The notes under the pieces were generated by a model. It saw only the letters and a list, made by a program, of their open reading frames with translations. It was not told where the DNA came from and ran no database searches. A stretch of 64,000 nucleotides of DNA from Aminipila sp047974845 (GTDB lineage Bacteria > Bacillota > Clostridia > Peptostreptococcales > Anaerovoracaceae). The DNA lies in NCBI GenBank assembly GCA_047974845.1, contig JBKECQ010000014.1:1-64000 (forward strand), written 5' to 3'. This document shows, in pieces, positions 52,376-60,144 of the stretch (position 1 is the stretch's first letter; each line of letters begins with the position of its first letter). The translations under genes were made by a program, and so were the position numbers.

Positions 52376-53164
52376 ATGGGATTAAAAAAAGATTGGGTAA
52401 AGGATATTGCAGGCATATTTCTAGATTTTATATTTCCTTCAAACATTTACTGCATTTGTTGTGACAACTTAATTGACAAGAGCAGGAAGTATGCTCTATG
52501 TGATAATTGTTTAGAGAGTCTTAATTGGGCTAATGAATGCACCTGTAGCAAATGCGGGAAGTCATTAATAGAAAATGAAAAAAGAAAAATACTAAGAAAA
52601 ATTCACGTAAACACAGAAGGTTACAATGAACTATGTGATGATTGTAAAGCTAATACTCACTACTTTGAAAGGGCGTTTACTTGTTTGAAGTATGGGCACA
52701 AAGAGAGAGAAATGGTTCATAAATATAAATATAACGGAAAAGCATACATGGGTGAAAAGTTGGGAAAGATACTGCTTGATAGGATATTAATTGAGGATAT
52801 TAATGTTGATTTAGTTACTGCAGTGCCCAGCCATCCAAAGAATAGAGCTATAAGAGGATATAATCAAACAGAACTTATGGCGAAAGTTGTTGCCAAAGGG
52901 CTAAAGGTAGTCTATAATAATCAAGTGCTTATACGCAAGAACTATAAAGCAGCAATGAATAAACTTGATGTTAATGAGAGGTTTATGAATGTAAAGGGAG
53001 CGTATGGCGCAACCCTAAAAACAAAGGAAATTGACAATAAAAGTATATTGTTAATAGACGATGTATATACGACAGGCAGTACGGTTGATGAATGTAGTCG
53101 TATTCTTTTGGAATCCGGTGCAAGTAAGGTTTATGTTTTAACATTAGCCTCCGGAGCCAACTAA
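52376..53164 (+). CDS. comFC: ComF family phosphoribosyltransferase-like protein
   Basis: A 262-residue protein with an N-terminal zinc-binding part (CICC, CDNC, CTCSKCGKS, CDDCK) and a C-terminal phosphoribosyltransferase fold (VTAVPSHPKNRAIRGYNQTELMAK and ILLIDDVYTTGSTVDE, the PRPP-binding motif). ComFC is needed for DNA uptake in competent bacteria, where it acts with the ComFA helicase. No comFA lies next to it here, and related proteins occur in non-competent species, so another DNA-processing role is possible. AAGGGG lies upstream of the ATG. It follows recD2 by about 85 bp. Confidence 0.9.
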   Translation: MGLKKDWVKDIAGIFLDFIFPSNIYCICCDNLIDKSRKYALCDNCLESLNWANECTCSKCGKSLIENEKRKILRKIHVNTEGYNELCDDCKANTHYFERAFTCLKYGHKEREMVHKYKYNGKAYMGEKLGKILLDRILIEDINVDLVTAVPSHPKNRAIRGYNQTELMAKVVAKGLKVVYNNQVLIRKNYKAAMNKLDVNERFMNVKGAYGATLKTKEIDNKSILLIDDVYTTGSTVDECSRILLESGASKVYVLTLASGAN

Positions 53165-53182
53165 TTTATTTTGAGTAATACA

Positions 53183-53376
53183 TATTGGGATAAAAAGAAC
53201 GTTCAGGTCTGTGGTTGAAAGTCCAAGCCAGTTACGGGCAAAGGGATCCACGTAAGCTGATCCGCAAGGCGGCAGTGATCATGGCGTAGCTTAGAAGTAA
53301 GTCCTCTGACAAAGTCAGGTAAAGGCAAGTGTGGGGTCAAAGACCAGGTCAGCTGAGCGCTCTTTTTATCCCAATA
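53183..53376 (+). ncRNA. raiA-motif structured RNA
   Basis: A 194-nt segment closed by a perfect 16-bp terminal stem (TATTGGGATAAAAAGA at 53183-53198 with its complement at 53361-53376). The interior is much more GC-rich than the surroundings and contains several short complementary segments. It lies directly upstream of the hibernation factor gene hpf/raiA, where the conserved raiA RNA motif is found in many Firmicutes and Actinobacteria. That RNA is linked to sporulation and stress in clostridia. Identity rests on position, size and structure, not on a covariance search. The closing stem with its T-run may also act as terminator. Confidence 0.8.
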
Positions 53377-53423
53377 CTTTTTCTATTAAATTTCAGAAAA
53401 TTGTGGAAAAGAATATGTGAAAG

Positions 53424-53432
53424 TGCTATAAT
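53424..53432 (+). promoter_or_regulatory. Extended -10 promoter of hpf
   Basis: TGCTATAAT lies 37 bp before the hpf start. TGGAAA sits 17 bp upstream of the -10 as a weak -35. hpf can therefore be transcribed separately from the raiA RNA. Confidence 0.6.
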
Positions 53433-53468
53433 ATAGATAGCAACTCAAGATAAAGGGAGGTCGTTGAT

Positions 53469-53999
53469 ATGAAGATTATAATTACTAGTAAGAACTTAAG
53501 CTCAAGTGACTATCTTAAGGACAATATTGAAAAAAAATTAGAGAAATTAAGTAAATATTTCTCTAACGACATCGTTGCAAATGTAATGGTTTGTGCAGAT
53601 AGGGATAAGCAGAAGATTGAAGCAACAATTAATGCAGGGGGAACTATCTTTAGAGCAGAAGAATCTGCCGATGTTGCATATGATGCAATAGACGGAGTTG
53701 TTGATAAACTATCATCACAGATGTCAAGATTTAAAACAAAACTGCAAAAAAAACATAAGGATAATAAAGGATTTATGTTTGCAGAGATTCCGGACTATGA
53801 TAGCGAAATAGACGATGAAATGGCGGTTGTAAAGAGAAAAAGTGTTGAACTTGCCCCAATGAGCGTGGAAGAAGCTATAATGCAAATGGAACTACTAGGG
53901 CATTCATTCTTTGTATTTATGAACATGGCTACAGGTCTTGTAAACATAGTTTACGAAAGAAAAAATGGAGATTATGGTTTGATTGAAACCGTATATTAA
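53469..53999 (+). CDS. hpf: Ribosome hibernation-promoting factor, long form
   Basis: A 176-residue protein that pairs ribosomes into inactive 100S dimers in stationary phase. The N-terminal domain (1-100) has the beta-alpha ribosome-binding fold with ATINAGGTIFRAEESADVAYDAIDGVVDKLSSQM. A flexible linker follows. The C-terminal dimerisation domain (about 122-176) has SVEEAIMQMELLGHSFFVFMNMATGLVNIVYERKNGDYGLIE. The length and the second domain mark it as the long form that can dimerise ribosomes unaided. AAGGGAGG lies eight bases before the ATG. Confidence 0.96.
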   Translation: MKIIITSKNLSSSDYLKDNIEKKLEKLSKYFSNDIVANVMVCADRDKQKIEATINAGGTIFRAEESADVAYDAIDGVVDKLSSQMSRFKTKLQKKHKDNKGFMFAEIPDYDSEIDDEMAVVKRKSVELAPMSVEEAIMQMELLGHSFFVFMNMATGLVNIVYERKNGDYGLIETVY

Positions 54000-54025
54000 T
54001 AGCAGTTTAGAAAAGTTGTTCTTAG

Positions 54026-54052
54026 AGCAGGGAGAAATCCCTGCTTTTTTTT
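54026..54052 (+). terminator. Rho-independent terminator of hpf
   Basis: AGCAGGGA (54026-54033) pairs perfectly with TCCCTGCT (54038-54045) around a GAAA tetraloop, followed by a T-run. Confidence 0.95.
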
Positions 54053-54057
54053 AATGG

Positions 54058-54426
54058 CTTGCCCATATCTTTGATATGGCGCGCAAGCCTTATACAGAAA
54101 TTCCCCGGCTTTAGCCGGAAATGGGAATTTGGGCTAGAATTAAAAGAACTTAGAAGGATGAGGAATTTTTCAGTTAAAGCCTTGCCCATATCTTTGATAT
54201 GGCGCGCAAGCCTTATACAGAAATTCCCCGGCTTTAGCCGGAAATGTGAATTTGGACTAGAATGCAAAGGACTTAGAAGGAAGAGGAATTTTTCAGTTAA
54301 AGCCTTGCCCATATCTTTGATAGGTTGCGCAAGCCTTATACAGAAATTCCCCGGCTTTAGCCGGAAATGGGGATTTGGATTAGAATTCAAAGAACTTAGC
54401 CGGAAGAGGAATTTTTCAGTTAATTG
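54058..54426. repeat. Three-copy tandem repeat, 123-bp period
   Basis: Units begin at 54058, 54181 and 54304 with CTTGCCCATATCTTTGAT and are nearly identical. Each holds two hairpins: TTGC..CCATATC with GATATGG..GCAA, and CCGG/CCGG around CTTTAG. Because 123 is a multiple of three, frames stay open on both strands (41-residue repeats). These lack convincing ribosome-binding sites and resemble nothing I know, so I treat the array as non-coding. A 25-bp part recurs at 48052. The third copy has lost part of the first hairpin. Confidence 0.9.
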
Positions 54427-54484
54427 CAGGAAATATTAGCGGGTAATTTTAATTTTGACAAAAAACTTTTTTCTTTTCAATTAA

Positions 54485-54521
54485 AAGGCTATTGCTGTAG
54501 AAATGCGTAGCCTTATTTTTT
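54485..54521 (+). terminator. Rho-independent terminator-like hairpin before cdaA
   Basis: AAGGCTA (54485-54491) pairs with TAGCCTT (54508-54514), followed by ATTTTTT. It ends any transcript crossing the repeat array. Confidence 0.7.
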
Positions 54522-54542
54522 ATGGTTAATACACTTTAAGTA

Positions 54543-54571
54543 TTGAAAAACGCACATTTTTTTTGTACAAT
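54543..54571 (+). promoter_or_regulatory. Promoter of cdaA
   Basis: TTGAAA (54543-54548) and TACAAT (54566-54571) with 17-bp spacing, about 40 bp before the start codon. Confidence 0.7.
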
Positions 54572-54611
54572 GGGTATAAGGTATCAGGCGGGATAGAATA
54601 GGGGAAAGTAT

Positions 54612-55472
54612 ATGCAAAACTATATTAGCAACATTCTTTCGGGTATTAGTATTACAGATGCAATCGATGTTTTCATTGTTGCGTTTGTAATTTATAAAAT
54701 ACTGGGATTTATAAGAGAATCAAGAGCAGAACAATTAGTAAAGGGTCTGCTTATTTTGGTGCTTGCTACACTTGCTTCAGAGCAATTTCATTTATATACT
54801 TTAAACTGGATTTTAAAGGGGACAATGACATTAGGTGTACTAGCTTTAGTTATAGTATTCCAACCGGAACTTAGAAGAGGTCTGGAATACGTTGGAAGAA
54901 GTAAATTAGTAAAAGCTCCATTTGGGCAATTTGATAAAGAAAAGGCAAAGAACATTACGGCTCAATTTATAAAGGCGGTAGATAACTTTTCCTCAAATAA
55001 GGTGGGGGCATTGATTATACTTGAGAGGGAAACCTCTCTTACGGATATTGCAGAAAACGGAACAATATTAAATGCAGAAATTTCTACAGAACTACTGGGC
55101 AATATTTTCTATGAAGGAGCGCCTTTGCATGACGGGGCAGTTATTGTTAGAGGGGATAAAATTTATGCGGCAGGTTGCGTTTTACCTCTTACACAAAATA
55201 AAAATTTATCCAAGGAACTTGGGACAAGACATAGAGCGGGGATAGGAATAACGGAAAACTCAGATGCTATTACACTTATAGTTTCAGAGGAAACAGGAAT
55301 AATTTCTATAGCTGTAGATGGAAAGTTATCAAGATTTTTAGATATTAAAACAGTAGAAAAAACACTTTTAAACCTGTTTTTAAACGCTACAGGGGATGAA
55401 CAAAATGTAGCAGCAAAAAGTTTAGCTGCAATTTTTAGTATGTTAGGGAGAAAGAACGATGCTACAAAATAA
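54612..55472 (+). CDS. cdaA: Diadenylate cyclase CdaA
   Basis: A 286-residue membrane enzyme making c-di-AMP from two ATP. Three N-terminal membrane segments (about 12-85) precede the DAC domain. This has DGA at 174-176 (PLHDGAVIV) and RHR at 206-208 (GTRHRAGIG), the two catalytic motifs. c-di-AMP controls potassium and osmolyte transport and wall homeostasis in Firmicutes. It overlaps cdaR by 14 bp and lies in the conserved cdaA-cdaR-glmM order. GGGGAAAG lies before the ATG. Confidence 0.97.
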   Translation: MQNYISNILSGISITDAIDVFIVAFVIYKILGFIRESRAEQLVKGLLILVLATLASEQFHLYTLNWILKGTMTLGVLALVIVFQPELRRGLEYVGRSKLVKAPFGQFDKEKAKNITAQFIKAVDNFSSNKVGALIILERETSLTDIAENGTILNAEISTELLGNIFYEGAPLHDGAVIVRGDKIYAAGCVLPLTQNKNLSKELGTRHRAGIGITENSDAITLIVSEETGIISIAVDGKLSRFLDIKTVEKTLLNLFLNATGDEQNVAAKSLAAIFSMLGRKNDATK

Positions 55473-56661
55473 AAATTTTACAAGATTACTATCGTTGGCT
55501 TTAGCGATTTTCTTGTGGGTATATGTAGTAACCGTTGAAAATCCGCCAACAAAAATTAAATTTTCAAGCATTCCAGTAAAGCTGGTAAATGTAGAAAGTT
55601 TAAATCAAAGAGGTCTGGCTATTAATTCTGATGAAGAATTTCGCATTGATATCGTAATCGAAGGTAAGAGATCAGATGTATTAAAGGTCTCAACCTCAGA
55701 TATTATTGCAACAGCAGACGTTTTTGGCTATGGAATAGGTGAAAACTATATTCCGGTGACAGTTACGGTTCCTGATACCGTAAGGGTTGCGGAACAAAAG
55801 CCTAATAAGCTTATTATAAATATTGAAGAACTGGTTTCTGTGTATAAGCCTATTAGTGTTGTGTATTCCGGAAGCTCTAAAGAAAATCAAGAACCAACCA
55901 TCGTCAGTATGACTCCTCAGGAAGTAGAAGTTAAGGGAGCCAAGTCAAGGGTGGCTAAGGTTAGTTCTGTGTATGCGACTATAGACGTAACCAAGCTAAC
56001 ACATACGCCGCAGTTGTTTACATCAGATTTGTACACCATAGATGCTAAGGGTCAGCCTGTTAGCAATATTAGACTTTCTTCTGATACGGTTGATATTGAA
56101 TCAGCCATATATGAGACAAAGGAAGTTCCGTTGGAGGTTGAAATCGTAGGAGATGTAGACGGTAAATATAAAGTTACTGAAATGCGTGTTCCTGAGGTGG
56201 TAAAGCTGAAAGGGTTAAAAGAAAACTTAGATAAAATCAATAAGATAACTGCAAAACCTATTGATATCAGTACGGTAACCGCAACAACGGATATACCTAT
56301 ATCACTAAATTTACCTCATGGAATTATGCTTGCTCAAAAATCAGAAAATTTGGCAGTTAGCATATCAATAAAGGGCATAGGGGTAAAAGAATTTGAAATA
56401 CCAAGCAGCAGTATTACCTCTGAGGGATTAGACCAAGGCCTATCATTGGTGATAAATACACAAAGTGTAATAGTGAGGGTTTCAGGAAATGAGGCTGATG
56501 TGGAAAGGCTTACAGCAGAAGACCTTATGTTGTCAGTTGACTTAACCGGATTACAGCCGGGAATACACACCCTTCCTCTAAAACTTGAAGAAAAGACAGG
56601 AACCATGGAAATGACAGCAACACCAAAGGAGATTCACATAACGATTAACGAGGCAGTATGA
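55459..56661 (+). CDS. cdaR: CdaA regulatory protein, YbbR-domain
   Basis: A 400-residue protein with one N-terminal membrane segment (LSLALAIFLWVYVVTVENP) and four YbbR repeats outside the membrane, at about 35-115, 120-205, 210-295 and 300-395. Each has a pattern of beta strands with a conserved VEVKG/VxVxG-type turn. In other Firmicutes it binds CdaA and tunes cyclase output. The gene overlaps cdaA by 14 bp and is therefore translationally coupled. Confidence 0.95.
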   Translation: MLQNKNFTRLLSLALAIFLWVYVVTVENPPTKIKFSSIPVKLVNVESLNQRGLAINSDEEFRIDIVIEGKRSDVLKVSTSDIIATADVFGYGIGENYIPVTVTVPDTVRVAEQKPNKLIINIEELVSVYKPISVVYSGSSKENQEPTIVSMTPQEVEVKGAKSRVAKVSSVYATIDVTKLTHTPQLFTSDLYTIDAKGQPVSNIRLSSDTVDIESAIYETKEVPLEVEIVGDVDGKYKVTEMRVPEVVKLKGLKENLDKINKITAKPIDISTVTATTDIPISLNLPHGIMLAQKSENLAVSISIKGIGVKEFEIPSSSITSEGLDQGLSLVINTQSVIVRVSGNEADVERLTAEDLMLSVDLTGLQPGIHTLPLKLEEKTGTMEMTATPKEIHITINEAV

Positions 56662-56787
56662 CCTCGTTTTTCGTGTTTTGTTGCTTTGATTAAATAAGAA
56701 AATTCTTATATAAAACAATATTTGAAATAAAACTAAAATAAAATTTATAAAAGACTTTGCTTTAAAATATACTTGGGAGGAAATTTT

Positions 56788-58137
56788 ATGGGCAGATTAT
56801 TTGGAACAGATGGGGTGAGAGGAGTAGCAAACTCTGAACTTACACCTGAATTAGCATTTAACCTTGGCAAAGCAGGGGCATATGTACTTAGCAAAGAAGA
56901 TCAAAGACCGGTAGTACTTATAGGTAAAGATACAAGAGTTTCAGGAGATATGTTGGAAGACGCATTAAGTGCGGGCATTTTGGCTATGGGGGGAAACGTT
57001 ATAAAGGTTGGAGTATTACCAACCCCGGCGGTTGCCTATCTGGTAAAGCATTATAAAGCCACAGCAGGTGTTGTTATTTCAGCTTCACATAATACTTTCG
57101 AATACAATGGAATAAAGTTCTTTAACGGTGAGGGCTTTAAGCTGGATGATGACTTAGAAGAACAAATCGAGGACATTATTATAAGAAATATAGATGTGAA
57201 CAGCCATATTACAGGAGAAAGGCTTGGTAGATGCCTAACAGCAGAGGATAATGCATTGGACTTATATGCTAAGTTTCTTGAAAGCACTATGGATATTAGG
57301 CTAGAGGGCATGAAAATTGTCTTAGACTGCGCAAATGGTGCGGCATATAAGGTTGCAGAAAAAGTATTTAAATCATTAGGTGCTGAAACTGTAGTAATTG
57401 CAAATCAGCCAAATGGAATTAATATTAATGCTGCTTGTGGTTCAACACATCCGGAATCATTACAGGCAAAAGTAATAGCAGAAAAAGCAGACTTAGGGTT
57501 GGCTTTTGATGGTGATGCGGATAGATTAATTGCAGTTGATGAGCTGGGTAGAATTATAGATGGGGATAAAACCATTGTACTATGTGCTAAAATGCTTAAA
57601 GAAAAGGGACTGCTTGAAAAAGATAAGGTAACAGCAACCGTTATGAGCAATCTTGGCTTTCACAAAGCGGTGGAAGAGATGGGTTGTAATGTAGAAGTAA
57701 CTCAAGTTGGGGATAGATATGTATTGGAAAGTATGCTTAAAACAGGCGGTATAATTGGGGGAGAACAATCAGGGCATATTATTTTTCTAAATTATACAAC
57801 AACAGGAGACGGTGTTCTTTCCGCTTTACAGTTGGTTAAAGCAATAAAGAATTCCGGAAGAAAGCCTTCTGAACTATCTGATGAAATTATGATTTACCCG
57901 CAAGTTCTAAAGAATGCGGAGATAAAGAATGAAAATAAAAAACGATACATGGAAGATATTGAAGTAAAATCTGCAATCGAAAAAGTAGAGGGAATGATGG
58001 ACGGAGAAGGAAGAGTCCTTATTAGACCATCGGGAACAGAGCCTCTTGTAAGGGTAATGATTGAAGGTAAAGATATAGAAAACATAACAAAGTTGGCTCA
58101 AGAACTAGCTCTTCTTATTACAAAGAGATTGGGCTAA
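56788..58137 (+). CDS. glmM: Phosphoglucosamine mutase
   Basis: A 450-residue alpha-D-phosphohexomutase converting glucosamine 6-phosphate to glucosamine 1-phosphate for UDP-GlcNAc. MGRLFGTDGVRG starts the protein. Ser100 in VISASHN is the phosphoserine, and FDGDADR binds magnesium. IRPSGTEPLVRVMIEG near the end binds the sugar phosphate. The ATG at 56788 is chosen because GGGAGG lies seven bases upstream; an earlier in-frame TTG at 56773 overlaps that site. In related bacteria GlmM also contacts CdaA and restrains it. Confidence 0.97.
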   Translation: MGRLFGTDGVRGVANSELTPELAFNLGKAGAYVLSKEDQRPVVLIGKDTRVSGDMLEDALSAGILAMGGNVIKVGVLPTPAVAYLVKHYKATAGVVISASHNTFEYNGIKFFNGEGFKLDDDLEEQIEDIIIRNIDVNSHITGERLGRCLTAEDNALDLYAKFLESTMDIRLEGMKIVLDCANGAAYKVAEKVFKSLGAETVVIANQPNGININAACGSTHPESLQAKVIAEKADLGLAFDGDADRLIAVDELGRIIDGDKTIVLCAKMLKEKGLLEKDKVTATVMSNLGFHKAVEEMGCNVEVTQVGDRYVLESMLKTGGIIGGEQSGHIIFLNYTTTGDGVLSALQLVKAIKNSGRKPSELSDEIMIYPQVLKNAEIKNENKKRYMEDIEVKSAIEKVEGMMDGEGRVLIRPSGTEPLVRVMIEGKDIENITKLAQELALLITKRLG

Positions 58138-58150
58138 GCAATTATATTAG

Positions 58151-58223
58151 AAAAATGTTATTCAGTTAAATAAAAGAATGTTATTCGGTTAAATAGAAAA
58201 ATGTTATTTAGTTAAATAGAAAA
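58151..58223 (+). repeat. 23-bp tandem repeat between glmM and glmS
   Basis: ATGTTATT begins units at 58155, 58178 and 58201, each continuing (C/T)(A/G)GTTAAATA then an A-rich end. Three near-identical units are followed by a decayed fourth. All of the glmM-glmS gap is AT-rich. No glmS ribozyme core is present. Confidence 0.8.
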
Positions 58224-58257
58224 ATAGTTTGTTATAAAGATAAAAAGGAGTTTTTAT

Positions 58258-60096
58258 ATGTGTGGAATAGTTGGTTATGTAGGTAAATCCAATGTAAAAG
58301 ATGCTAAAGACATAATTATAGATGGGCTTAAGAAGCTTGAATACAGGGGATATGACTCAGCAGGGATTGCGCTTAATATTGGCAAAAAGCTTGAAGTAAG
58401 AAAGCATGTAGGAAGAATTGCAAACTTAGAAAATCTTATGTCCGGTGAGACTATGGAAAGTAATATTGGAATAGGGCACACTAGATGGGCAACACATGGA
58501 GCTCCATCCGATGTGAACTCTCACCCTCATTGCAATAGTAATGAAACCATTGCAGTTGTTCACAATGGCATTATTGAAAACTATGTAGAAATAAAGGAAT
58601 GGCTGGCTAAGGAATATGGTGTAGTATTTAAGTCAGAGACAGATACAGAGGTAATAGCACACTTAGTGGGCATTTACTATAATGGGGATTTACAGGAAGC
58701 TGTATATAAAGCTGTAGATAAGATGAGAGGGGCATATGCAATAGGCGTTGTGGCATCAGATGAGCCGGATAAAATTATTGCGGTAAGAAAGGATGCACCT
58801 CTAATTGCAGGGCTTGGAGAAGGTTGTAATTTTATTGCGTCTGATATTCCGGCATTACTTAAGCATGTTAGAAAAATCTACTTAATTGAAAATAATGAGA
58901 CAGTTGTGGTGACTGCGGATAAGGTGAGAATATTTAATGCTGAGCGTAAAGAGGTTAGACGTGAGGTGTTCAATGTTACCTGGGATGCAGAAGCCGCAGA
59001 AAAAGAAGGCTATGATCACTTTATGCTTAAGGAAATACATGAACAACCTAAGGGCTTATTTGAAACATTGACAAGACGTATAGAGGAAGATGGAAGTATT
59101 AAGCTTGACGGAATTAACATGACTAAAGAGGATATAGAAGGTTTCAACAAAGTATTTATAGTGGCTTGCGGCACAGCATATCATGCTGGATTAGTGGGAA
59201 AATCTGTAATAGAAAATTTGGCAAGAATACCGGTAGAGATTGATGTTGCGTCAGAATTCAGATACAGAGATCCATTTGTAGATGACAAGACTTTATTTAT
59301 TGCAATAAGCCAATCAGGAGAGACTCTTGATACATTAGCGGCACTAAGAGAAGCTAAGAGTAAAGGCGCTAGAGTTCTTTCTGTTGTTAATGTGGTAGGA
59401 AGCTCTGTAGCACGTGAATCCGATGATGTATTTTATACATGGGCAGGTCCTGAAATTGCTGTGGCATCTACAAAGGCATATACAACACAGCTTATGTGTA
59501 TGTACCTAATAGGATTGTATATGGGCCGTACTAAGGGTGTTGTATCCGATGAAAGATATAACAAATATATGGATGAACTTAAACAGATTCCGGATAAGTT
59601 GAAAAAACTACTTGAAAGTGAATCGTCAATACACGATTTAGCTAAGGAACTATATAAGAGAGAGCAAGTATTTTTTATTGGAAGAGGTGCCGACGCAGGA
59701 GTATCATACGAAGGTTCTCTTAAATTAAAAGAGATTTCATATATAAACTCTTTTGCTATTGCAGCAGGGGAGCTTAAGCATGGAACTATTGCTCTAATAG
59801 AAAAGGACACATTGGTTATAGCTTTAGCAACACAAGACAGATTATATGAAAAGATGCTTTCTAATATACAGGAAGTAAAGGCCAGAGGCGCATATGTAAT
59901 TGGGGTTGCTAAAGAAGGAAATAAAGAAATCGAAAAGCAGGCTGATAAAGTTATTTATGTTCCGGATTGTATGGATGAGGTTGCTCCGCTACTTTCTGTA
60001 GTACCTTTACAGATCTTAGCTTATTATGTTGCAAAGGAAAGAGGTTGCGATATAGATAAACCAAAAAACCTAGCAAAGTCTGTAACGGTTGAATAA
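58258..60096 (+). CDS. glmS: Glutamine-fructose-6-phosphate aminotransferase
   Basis: A 612-residue enzyme making glucosamine 6-phosphate from fructose 6-phosphate and glutamine. MCGIVGYVG places the nucleophilic cysteine at position 2. The glutaminase domain (1-230) has THGAPSDVNSHPH. Two SIS domains follow (about 290-430 and 460-600), with SQSGETLDTLAALREAK and ELKHGTIALIE. The C-terminus AKSVTVE is typical. AAAAAGGAG lies seven bases before the ATG. With glmM just upstream it supplies amino sugars to peptidoglycan and the surface glycans of this region. Confidence 0.97.
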   Translation: MCGIVGYVGKSNVKDAKDIIIDGLKKLEYRGYDSAGIALNIGKKLEVRKHVGRIANLENLMSGETMESNIGIGHTRWATHGAPSDVNSHPHCNSNETIAVVHNGIIENYVEIKEWLAKEYGVVFKSETDTEVIAHLVGIYYNGDLQEAVYKAVDKMRGAYAIGVVASDEPDKIIAVRKDAPLIAGLGEGCNFIASDIPALLKHVRKIYLIENNETVVVTADKVRIFNAERKEVRREVFNVTWDAEAAEKEGYDHFMLKEIHEQPKGLFETLTRRIEEDGSIKLDGINMTKEDIEGFNKVFIVACGTAYHAGLVGKSVIENLARIPVEIDVASEFRYRDPFVDDKTLFIAISQSGETLDTLAALREAKSKGARVLSVVNVVGSSVARESDDVFYTWAGPEIAVASTKAYTTQLMCMYLIGLYMGRTKGVVSDERYNKYMDELKQIPDKLKKLLESESSIHDLAKELYKREQVFFIGRGADAGVSYEGSLKLKEISYINSFAIAAGELKHGTIALIEKDTLVIALATQDRLYEKMLSNIQEVKARGAYVIGVAKEGNKEIEKQADKVIYVPDCMDEVAPLLSVVPLQILAYYVAKERGCDIDKPKNLAKSVTVE

Positions 60097-60144
60097 TAAA
60101 TATTTTTAAACAGTTGGTGATGTGTAGAATACCTGGGGGAGAAT

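Noticed and set aside
54022..54390. Open frame on the - strand of the same array
   Set aside because: Same cause as above. It also runs into the hpf terminator and has no supported start.
54058..54426. CRISPR array
   Set aside because: The repeats are 123 bp, contiguous and without unique spacers, and there are no cas genes.
54059..54439. Open frame with 41-residue repeats on the + strand of the tandem array
   Set aside because: It starts at TTG without a ribosome-binding site, and the array period (123 bp) keeps frames open on both strands. The hairpins argue for a non-coding element.
58138..58257. glmS ribozyme
   Set aside because: The gap is AT-rich, repetitive and too short. No ribozyme core is seen.
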